Assembly (NCBI GenBank): GCA_007119965.1 | Contig: SKOR01000068.1 | Span: forward strand, 1 to 64,000 | Source of the DNA: Syntrophomonadaceae bacterium | Lineage (GTDB): Bacteria > Bacillota > Dethiobacteria > DTU022 | DNA: 64,000 bases | Direction: 5' to 3' | Shown: one piece after another, positions 1 through 7,733 of the stretch | Numbering within the stretch: position 1 is the stretch's first letter | Layout: each line of letters starts with the position of its first letter | The notes under the pieces: model-generated | Databases searched by the model: none | Told to the model about the DNA's origin: nothing | What the model saw: the letters and a program-made list of their open reading frames with translations, nothing else | Program-made: the position numbers and the translations under genes

Positions 1-55
1 CTCAAGAAATGCAAGCTAAGCAGGCAGCTAAATGATGGTGTGGTGGAAAATGGAG

Positions 56-1390
56 TTAACGGAGGTATTCAAGGAAGACAGATGCTACGGTGAAGTAGAT
101 CAACAAGCCGGTGACATCTTTGATCGTGGTAACGAACGGGCCGGCGGTAATAGCCGGATCGATATTGACCATGGTGCAGAGCATGGGCACGAGGGTGCCG
201 ATTAAAGCAGCGACACTGATCGTCGCCAGCATCGAGATGCCGACTACCAGGCCAAGGTACATATTGCCCTGCCAGAAGAAAGCGGCAACCGAAATCAGGA
301 TTCCGCATAAAACTCCCATCACGGCTCCAATCCTTATCTCTCGGAAAAAATAAGGCCAAAGCTCGGTTTTTTCGATTTCACCCGTGGCCAGGCCTCGCAC
401 GAAAATAGTAGACGATTGGGTGCCTACATTTCCGCCCATATCCATCAAGACCGGGATGAAAACAGCGAGCATAACAATTGCTTCGAGGGTGGTTTCAAAA
501 ACGCCAATTACGCTTCCTGACAGGATACCACCGGCCATACTGATAAACAGCCAGGGCATCCTGAGGCGGACAACCTTGCCTACAGACGCCTTGGTCAGTT
601 CCATCCCTTCAACTTCACTGGCCCCGGCAAGACGGTAGATATCTTCTGTCGCCTCTTGCTCCAAAACATCAATGACATCATCGACGGTGATGATTCCGAG
701 CAGCCTGTTTTGATCATCGACTACCGGGACGGCAAGCAGGTCATACTTGGAGACAACACGGGCCACTTCTTCCTGGTCGAGCTCGGCATAAACGCTGATT
801 ACGTTGCGGCGCATAACATCTTTAATAATTGTACCGTCCGAAGAAGCGATCAGATCGCGCAGCGAGATAACACCGATCAGGCGGTTATCCCCGTCGACAA
901 CATATACATAATAGATAGTTTCAGCTTCGGGGGCAATTTCTCTCAGGCGGGCTATAGCTTCTTCAACGGGGATGTCGGCAGGGAGGGATATAAACTCCGT
1001 GGTCATAATCCCCCCGGCGGTATCTTCCGGGTATTTTAGGAGATCGCCAAAATCTACCGGCAGCTCTTCATCGTCAATCAGCTCCATCATGTTTTGGGCA
1101 TCTTCGGGTGAAAGCTCGCCGATCAGGTCCGCGGCATCATCGGATGCAAGGCTTTTAAGGATGAACTTAGCTCTATCATGCTCCAGCAAACGGAGAATTT
1201 CAGCCTGTTCAAAGTCTTCCATTTCCTGAAAGATATGCGCTGCATCATCAGCAGAGAGCATCTCCATCAGCTCGACTTTTTGCTCAATTGCGAGGTCTTC
1301 AAAGAGATCAAGCAGGTCCCCGGGATGGGCTCCCGATTTCAATTCACGGCTGATCTGAATATAAATATGCTCGACGGACAAAGCGATCAC
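56..1390 (-). CDS. mgtE: Magnesium transporter MgtE
   Basis: 444 aa; MgtE N-domain, paired CBS (TAGGIMTTEFISLP, VPVVDDQNRLLGIITVDDVIDVLEQEATEDIYRLAG) and C-terminal TM domain (DMGGNVGTQSSTIFVRGLATGEI). Confidence 0.95.
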   Translation of the reverse strand: MIALSVEHIYIQISRELKSGAHPGDLLDLFEDLAIEQKVELMEMLSADDAAHIFQEMEDFEQAEILRLLEHDRAKFILKSLASDDAADLIGELSPEDAQNMMELIDDEELPVDFGDLLKYPEDTAGGIMTTEFISLPADIPVEEAIARLREIAPEAETIYYVYVVDGDNRLIGVISLRDLIASSDGTIIKDVMRRNVISVYAELDQEEVARVVSKYDLLAVPVVDDQNRLLGIITVDDVIDVLEQEATEDIYRLAGASEVEGMELTKASVGKVVRLRMPWLFISMAGGILSGSVIGVFETTLEAIVMLAVFIPVLMDMGGNVGTQSSTIFVRGLATGEIEKTELWPYFFREIRIGAVMGVLCGILISVAAFFWQGNMYLGLVVGISMLATISVAALIGTLVPMLCTMVNIDPAITAGPFVTTIKDVTGLLIYFTVASVFLEYLR

Positions 1391-1460
1391 CTCCCCCGGC
1401 TAAATTTTATAGGGAGTTTCGGAACCAAACAATTCTTATTATAGCACGCTGGTAAGCAAT

Positions 1461-1640
1461 AAAAAACCCCGCTGTGCCGTGGACCGTGGTTTTGAACTGT
1501 TCCCCCGAAAGGTGGGTACCCTCTCACCTGTTTTGCAGGTCCTCTTTTCAAAGGCTGCTGCTCCGCAGCTGAAGTCCGGGTTCCCATTGTAAAAGTGTTA
1601 GCTCAAAACTTATCGGTTGTCACGAACACCGCAGGGCGAT
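1461..1640 (-). ncRNA. ssrS: 6S RNA (SsrS-like)
   Basis: On the minus strand CCCTGCGGTG...(~150 nt)...CACAGCGGGG forms a closing stem followed by T-run; central part GAGCTAACAC...GGGAACCCGG...; lies directly downstream of aspS, as bsrA does in Bacillus subtilis. Confidence 0.75.
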
Positions 1641-1725
1641 ATCCTTGCTGTCAGTCTCTCTTTCCATAGAAATAATAGCATAAAACGCCATGTTTAGCAA
1701 GGTTCGGGGCTGCCCGGATAGGCCC

Positions 1726-4700
1726 TTATTCTTCCTCTTCCTGCTTCTGAAGCTTTAATTTCAGCTCCTCCAGTTGTTTACCTGCAACACCCGCCGGGGC
1801 GCCGGTCATCAGGCAGCTGGCTGCAGCCGTCTTCGGAAACGGGATGACCTGCCTGATAGATTCATCCCCCGTAAGCAGGGCGACAAGGCGGTCCAGCCCG
1901 AGGGCAATCCCCCCGTGTGGCGGAGCGCCATAGGACAGGGCCTCGAGCAGGAACCCGAATTTTTCCCTGCTTTCCTCTTCTGAAAGCCCGAGCAATTTAA
2001 ATATGCCGGACTGAACCGTGCTATCGTGGATCCGGGTGCTTCCTCCGCCTATCTCCACGCCATCCAAAACCAGGTCGTAAGCCTGGGCCCGTACGGCCAG
2101 GGGATCGCTCTCAAGCAGGGGCAGATCTTCAACCCTGGGGGCGGTAAAGGGGTGGTGATCAGATTCATAGCGCTGTTCTTCATCGTCATAATGGAACAGC
2201 GGGAAATCGACTACCCAGAGAAAATGCGGTTCAGGTGCGATATCTTCAGGGGCCAGGTGGCGGCGCAGGTAGCCGAGCACATGACAGGTTGTATCCCACC
2301 TGTCGGCGACAAAGAGTAAAACATCGCCCTCTTCAGCTTCCATCCTGCTGGTTATATCCGCCATCAGGGCATCATCAAAGAATTTACTGATCGGTGAACG
2401 CCAGCCGTTTTCTTCAACAAAAACCCAGGCCAGACCCCTGGCGCCAAGTTGACGGGCCAGCAGGGTCAGATCGTCTAAATCCTTGCGGCTCATCTTTTGG
2501 CCGCCTTTTACCCGCAGCCCCTTAACGGCACCGCCGCCCTCCAGGGCAGAAGTAAATACTTTAAACTGGCTCTTAACAGCCAGGTCATTGAGATCAACCA
2601 GTTCCATGGCAAATCGCAGATCAGGTTTATCTGAGCCGAAACGATTCATCGCCTCGCTGTACGGCATGCGCAGAAAAGGCCGTTTAATCTCAACTCCGTG
2701 AATCTCTTTCCAGAGCAGGGCGACCAGCCCTTCAGTAAGGGCAAAAAGATTTTCGATCCCGAAAAAAGAGGTCTCTATATCGATCTGGGTAAATTCCGGC
2801 TGACGGTCGGCCCGCAGATCTTCATCGCGGAAGCAGCGCACTACCTGGAAGTAACGTTCAACCCCGCTGACCATGAGCAATTGCTTGAACAGCTGCGGCG
2901 ATTGGGGCAGGGCGTAAAAGTCACCGGGGTGCGGGCGGCTGGGCACCAGAAAATCCCTTGCCCCCTCAGGGGTGCTGCGGGTGAGCATCGGGGTTTCAAC
3001 CTCCAGGAAATCGTAACGATCCATATAATCGCGGACCAGCTTGACTGCCCGGTGACGCAGCTGCAGGCGGCCGAGCATTTCAGGGCGCCTTAAATCGAGA
3101 TAGCGGTAACGCAGCCTCAGGTTTTCATCAACATTGATATCGTCTTCTATGTAGAAAGGAGGGGTTTTTGAGGTATTTAAGACTTCCATAGCCTCGACCC
3201 GCAGCTCAATCTCGCCGGTGGGCAGGGCAGGGTTGATATTTTCTTCCGATCGCCTGACCACCTCTCCTTCAACGGCAACAACATACTCACTGCGCAGGCT
3301 TTCAGACTCTTCAAATAGCCCGGCACCCAGCTTCTGATCAAAAACCAGCTGCATGACCCCGCTGCGATCTCTCAGGTCGATAAAGATCAACCCACCGTGA
3401 TCACGGCGCCTGCCGACCCAACCGGCCAGCCTGATCCTGCTGTTAACATAACCTGTATTAAGCAGCCCGCAGTAGTGAGTTTTCTTGTCCGGGATATCCG
3501 GGGCAGGCAGGGTTACTTCTGCTTTTTCAGGTGGGCGGACAGCTGCTTTTTCCGCCGGCTGCTCCTGCAGCAGCTTTTCATGCAGGCTTTCACGGGGCAG
3601 TTCCTGCTGCTCACCGCTTTCCATATTGCGCAGGCTTACCACGCCGCGGGCAATTTCATCTTCGCCGATTATCGCTACGTGCCTGTAGCCCTGCCGCCCG
3701 GCATATTTCATCTGCGCTTTCAAGCTGCGCGTCATCATTTCCGTTTCGGCAGCGATACCACGCTGCCGCAGGTCTGAGGCCAGTAGCAGGGATTCTCCCT
3801 CGAGGCCTTCTCCCGCGGAGGCAATGTAAACTGCTGCAGCAGATTCCGGCAGCTGCTTACTCCAGTCCATGGTTAAAAGGATCCTTTCAACGCCAAAGGC
3901 AACCCCAACACCGGGGGTATGCGGCCCGCCGCAGTGCTCTACAAGATGATCGTAACGGCCGCCGCCGCACAACGAAGCCTGGGCTCCAGAAGCGCCGGCG
4001 TTAATTTCAAAAGCTGTCCGGGTGTAATAATCGAGGCCGCGGACGAGGCGGTTGTTCAGGTTATAAGGGACCCCGAGCTTGTTCAACAGGCTTTTAACTG
4101 CAGCAAAGTGGTCGTCGCAGTCAGGACAGAGATGATCGGTCATCCGCGGCGCCGCTTCGACTGTAGCCTGGCAGCTTTCAGTTTTACAATCAAGGACACG
4201 CATCGGGTTATTCCTGTAACGTTTTATGCAGTCTCCGCAGAGCTGTTTTTCGGCCTTTTCCAGGTAAGGCACCAGGGCATCGCGAAACCCGGGGCGGCAG
4301 ACGGGGCAGCCCACACTGTTTAGCTCAATAGAAAGGTTTTCAATCTGCAGCGAACGGAAAAAATTATAACAAAAAGATATGATTTCGGTATCGGCCGCGG
4401 CACTGGCTGCGCCGAAGATTTCCAGGCCAAACTGGTTGAACTGGCGGTAACGGCCGGCCTGGGGGCGGTCGTAGCGGAACATGGGGCCGATATAATATAG
4501 TTTTAACGGCTGAGGCTGCTCCTTGAGGTTATGTTCAAGGTAAGCCCGCGCTACGGCAGCAGTCAATTCGGGACGCAGGGTTAAATCACGACCGCTGCGA
4601 TCTTTGAATGAATACATCTCTTTTGAAACGATGTCGCTATCTTCACCGACACTGCGGACAAAAAGTTCGGTTTGTTCAAACATGGGGGTGCGGATTTCTC

Positions 4701-4809
4701 CAAAACCGTAGAGGCTGCAGAAATCGGAAAACCTCTCCTCCAGGTACTGCCACTTTTTTGCTTCATCCGGTAGTATGTCTCGGGTTCCTCGGGGTGCCTT
4801 GTAGATCAT
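1726..4809 (-). CDS. Fused histidyl-tRNA synthetase - aspartyl-tRNA synthetase (single ORF)
   Basis: 1027 aa. N-term HisRS (PRGTRDILPDEAKKW, LVRGLDYYTRTAFEI, C-terminal anticodon-binding domain); C-term bacterial AspRS (WVGRRRDHGGLIFIDLRDRSG, FRDEDLRADRQPEFTQIDIE, GGIALGLDRLVALLTG). No stop between modules. Confidence 0.93.
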   Translation of the reverse strand: MIYKAPRGTRDILPDEAKKWQYLEERFSDFCSLYGFGEIRTPMFEQTELFVRSVGEDSDIVSKEMYSFKDRSGRDLTLRPELTAAVARAYLEHNLKEQPQPLKLYYIGPMFRYDRPQAGRYRQFNQFGLEIFGAASAAADTEIISFCYNFFRSLQIENLSIELNSVGCPVCRPGFRDALVPYLEKAEKQLCGDCIKRYRNNPMRVLDCKTESCQATVEAAPRMTDHLCPDCDDHFAAVKSLLNKLGVPYNLNNRLVRGLDYYTRTAFEINAGASGAQASLCGGGRYDHLVEHCGGPHTPGVGVAFGVERILLTMDWSKQLPESAAAVYIASAGEGLEGESLLLASDLRQRGIAAETEMMTRSLKAQMKYAGRQGYRHVAIIGEDEIARGVVSLRNMESGEQQELPRESLHEKLLQEQPAEKAAVRPPEKAEVTLPAPDIPDKKTHYCGLLNTGYVNSRIRLAGWVGRRRDHGGLIFIDLRDRSGVMQLVFDQKLGAGLFEESESLRSEYVVAVEGEVVRRSEENINPALPTGEIELRVEAMEVLNTSKTPPFYIEDDINVDENLRLRYRYLDLRRPEMLGRLQLRHRAVKLVRDYMDRYDFLEVETPMLTRSTPEGARDFLVPSRPHPGDFYALPQSPQLFKQLLMVSGVERYFQVVRCFRDEDLRADRQPEFTQIDIETSFFGIENLFALTEGLVALLWKEIHGVEIKRPFLRMPYSEAMNRFGSDKPDLRFAMELVDLNDLAVKSQFKVFTSALEGGGAVKGLRVKGGQKMSRKDLDDLTLLARQLGARGLAWVFVEENGWRSPISKFFDDALMADITSRMEAEEGDVLLFVADRWDTTCHVLGYLRRHLAPEDIAPEPHFLWVVDFPLFHYDDEEQRYESDHHPFTAPRVEDLPLLESDPLAVRAQAYDLVLDGVEIGGGSTRIHDSTVQSGIFKLLGLSEEESREKFGFLLEALSYGAPPHGGIALGLDRLVALLTGDESIRQVIPFPKTAAASCLMTGAPAGVAGKQLEELKLKLQKQEEEE

Positions 4810-4833
4810 CTTCGTTCTCCTCTCCAGTCATCT

Positions 4834-5283
4834 TTAAAATTGCTTCTTGCTGTCCAGCAGTATCGTTACCGGGCCGTCATTATCGACTATAATACGCATC
4901 TCGGCCTGAAAGCGGCCTTTAGCCACGGCAATGCCCTGCCTGCGCAGGTTTTCAGTAAAATGTTCGTATAATTCTTCGGCCTGTTCCGGTGGCGCTGCAG
5001 CAGAAAATCCGGGGCGGCGCCCTTTGCGGCAATCCCCGAAGAGGGTAAACTGCGATATGCTTAGAATTGCCCCGCCGGTATCCTGCACTGAAAGGTTCAT
5101 CAACCCCTCTGTATCTTCAAAAATACGCAGCCCGGCAATTTTACCGGCCAGGTAATCGCTGTCGGCAGGACCGTCTTCCCTGCCGACGCCTAGAAAAACA
5201 ACAAGGCCATCTTCTATCTGTCCTGCTACTTCGGCTTTAACTTCCACCCTGGCTGCGTTAACGCGCTGTATTACTGCTCTCAT
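4834..5283 (-). CDS. dtd: D-aminoacyl-tRNA deacylase
   Basis: 149 aa; MRAVIQRV..., SISQFTLFGDCRKGRRPGF, NDGPVTILLDS. Confidence 0.95.
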   Translation of the reverse strand: MRAVIQRVNAARVEVKAEVAGQIEDGLVVFLGVGREDGPADSDYLAGKIAGLRIFEDTEGLMNLSVQDTGGAILSISQFTLFGDCRKGRRPGFSAAAPPEQAEELYEHFTENLRRQGIAVAKGRFQAEMRIIVDNDGPVTILLDSKKQF

Positions 5284-5303
5284 CGGTGACCTCCTGCAGG
5301 CGG

Positions 5304-7502
5304 CTAACTTTTAGCGCCGTAAACGTAACGGCGGACAGAGTATATATCTTTAATCTTGCCCAGTTTTGCCATGATCTGATCGAGATGAACCTGATCCCGC
5401 ACTACAAGGGTCATGTGAATAGTTGCATCCTTATTTTTATCGGCACGGGCTGAAACAGCGTTTACTTCAATTTTACTTTCATTGACAGCAGCCATTATAT
5501 CGGCCAGCAGGTTTTTGCGGTCATTGGCGTTGATTTCAATTTCAACCGGGTAGGACGCCCCGGCGGCTTCGCCTTCCCAGGATGCTTCCAGCAGGCGGCT
5601 GTCATCGCCTTTATACTGAGCCAGGTTGGGACAATCGCGGCGGTGTATGGAAACACCGCGCCCGCGGGTCACCAGGCCTGTTATTTGGTCCCCGGGCACC
5701 GGGTTGCAGCAGCGGGCAACCCGCATCAACAGGTCGTCCATACCCTGGATCGTAACGCCCGGTGAATCGTGCTTCGGTTTTTTGACCGGCTTAAACTCGG
5801 GGATAACCTCTTCCGGCTCCCGGTCTTTATTCCTGCGCTGGTATTCCTCACGCATCCTGCTGATCACCTGGTGAACAGAAACCCCGCCGTAACCGACAGC
5901 TGCATAGAGATCGTCCGCTGAAAGCAGGTTGAATGAACCCGCTACATCATCTAAAAGATCATTTTTCAGGTGCAGGCGCTGTTCAACGTTGATCCGCCTG
6001 ATTTCTCTTTCGATCATCTCGCGGCCTTTTTCAACATTCTCCTCGCGGCGTTCTTTCTTGAACCAGGTGCGGATTTTATTTTTGGCATGGGAAGTTTTGA
6101 CAAGCTTGAGCCAGTCACGGCTGGGTGATCCCTGCTTGGAGGTTACAACCTCAACCATGTCACCGGTTTTCAGCTGGTAGTCAAGCGGGACCAGGCGGCC
6201 GTTAACCCTGGCGCCCGTACAGTGGTTACCGATATCGGTGTGGATCTTGTAGGCAAAATCAAGGGTTACAGCACCTGCCGGCAGATCGATAACATCGCCT
6301 TTAGGGGTAAAGACAAAGACTTCATCGCTGAAGAGATCGCCTTTTAGGTCCTTAATAAAGTCGCGGGCATCACGGTAATCGCCCTGCCACTCAATCAACT
6401 GGCGCAGCCAGGTCAGCTTGTCGTCAATGTCGGTTGAATCCCTGGTTTTTTCTTTATAACGCCAGTGAGCGGCAATCCCGTATTCAGCGGTGCGGTGCAT
6501 ATCCCAGGTCCTGATCTGGATTTCGGCCAGTTCGTTTTCAGCAGCGAAAACCGTGGTGTGCAGAGACTGGTACATGTTCGGCTTCGGCATGGCGATAAAA
6601 TCTTTAAAGCGGCCGGGAATCGGTTTCCAGATGGTGTGGACAATACCCAGGGTATGGTAGCAGTCTTTGACCGTGTCGACTATAATGCGCACCGCGGTCA
6701 GGTCGTAAATTTCGTTGATATTTTTGCCCTGTGACTTCATTTTATTATAAATACTGTAGAGGTGTTTCGGACGGCCCTGGATTTCCGCTTCGATGTTGGC
6801 TTCAGAGAGGTAGTCCTGCAGGATCCAGATAATCCTATTGATAAAGTTTTCGCGTTCGCGCCTTTTCTTATCCAGCTTTTCAACCAGCTGAAAATATTCT
6901 TCGGGCTGCATGTAACGGAATGCCAGGTCTTCAAGTTCCCATTTAATCATATAAATCCCGAGGCGGTGGGCCAGGGGGGCATAAATTTCCATGGTTTCGC
7001 GGGCAATTTCTTTCTGCTTATGGGTATTCAGGTAACGCAGGGTGCGCAGGTTATGGGTCCGATCGGCCAGCTTAATTAAAACCACCCTGATGTCCTGGGC
7101 CATGGCGATAAACATCTTGCGGAGTGTTTCCGCCTGCTGCTCTTCCTTGGAGGTAAAATCGAGCCGGCTTAACTTGGTCACACCATCAACCAGGGCGGCA
7201 ACTTCATCACCGAACTCCTCCCGGATGTCTTCCAGGGTCAGGCCTGTATCTTCAACCACATCATGAAGCAGCCCGGCAATAATGGTAACCAGGTCGAGCT
7301 CCAGTTCGGTCAGAATCAGGGCTACTCCCAGAGGGTGGGTAATGTAAGACTCGCCCGATTCGCGCAGCTGCCCTGAATGGGCTTCTACCGAATACAGGTA
7401 GGCTTTTTCAACCAGGGCCCAATCATCCAGATCAGGGTAGTAGCGCTCAATCCTTTTTTTAAGTTCATTCAGTTTTTGTTCTTTAACGGTCATCTTAACC
7501 AT
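5304..7502 (-). CDS. relA: Bifunctional (p)ppGpp synthetase/hydrolase, RelA/SpoT (RSH) family
   Basis: 732 aa; HD domain (HDVVEDT), synthetase domain (GRPKHLYSIYNKM, YQSLHTTV), TGS, ACT. Confidence 0.95.
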   Translation of the reverse strand: MVKMTVKEQKLNELKKRIERYYPDLDDWALVEKAYLYSVEAHSGQLRESGESYITHPLGVALILTELELDLVTIIAGLLHDVVEDTGLTLEDIREEFGDEVAALVDGVTKLSRLDFTSKEEQQAETLRKMFIAMAQDIRVVLIKLADRTHNLRTLRYLNTHKQKEIARETMEIYAPLAHRLGIYMIKWELEDLAFRYMQPEEYFQLVEKLDKKRRERENFINRIIWILQDYLSEANIEAEIQGRPKHLYSIYNKMKSQGKNINEIYDLTAVRIIVDTVKDCYHTLGIVHTIWKPIPGRFKDFIAMPKPNMYQSLHTTVFAAENELAEIQIRTWDMHRTAEYGIAAHWRYKEKTRDSTDIDDKLTWLRQLIEWQGDYRDARDFIKDLKGDLFSDEVFVFTPKGDVIDLPAGAVTLDFAYKIHTDIGNHCTGARVNGRLVPLDYQLKTGDMVEVVTSKQGSPSRDWLKLVKTSHAKNKIRTWFKKERREENVEKGREMIEREIRRINVEQRLHLKNDLLDDVAGSFNLLSADDLYAAVGYGGVSVHQVISRMREEYQRRNKDREPEEVIPEFKPVKKPKHDSPGVTIQGMDDLLMRVARCCNPVPGDQITGLVTRGRGVSIHRRDCPNLAQYKGDDSRLLEASWEGEAAGASYPVEIEINANDRKNLLADIMAAVNESKIEVNAVSARADKNKDATIHMTLVVRDQVHLDQIMAKLGKIKDIYSVRRYVYGAKS

Positions 7503-7559
7503 CCCTTATCAGGCGGCAGTCTTAATATCCGCCCGGGGCTCTGCCGGTTACCTGTGCTT

Positions 7560-7700
7560 TCTGTTTAATTAAACCTGCAGCTGAAAGCCCGGTTCGCGCT
7601 CTATGCGCGCCGAAGCGCGGTGAGCCCGGCTTCAGCCTTCCGTCCCCGCTTCGAAGGTGATTCTCCCTTGCGCAGCTCAGGACAGGCAATATCTATAATA
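7560..7700 (-). promoter_or_regulatory. Structured 5' leader candidate upstream of relA/spoT
   Basis: Non-coding interval with GC-rich nested inverted repeats on the minus strand: AAGG..CCTT; GCTGAAGCCGGGC.....ACCGGGCTTTCAGC; inner GCGC-TTCG-GCGC; promoter-like TTTACA-N17-TAGATA just upstream. Confidence 0.35.
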
Positions 7701-7733
7701 CTAAAAAATGGCTGTAAATTCTATAGCTATTAA

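Noticed and set aside
656-1039. Plus-strand ORFs antisense to mgtE, hisS-aspS, relA, recJ and others (many 60-200 aa entries in the track)
   Set aside because: Fully overlap well-supported genes on the opposite strand, have low-complexity composition and no recognisable domains.
1387-1587. 66-aa minus-strand ORF
   Set aside because: Overlaps the 6S RNA candidate and has no protein-like features.
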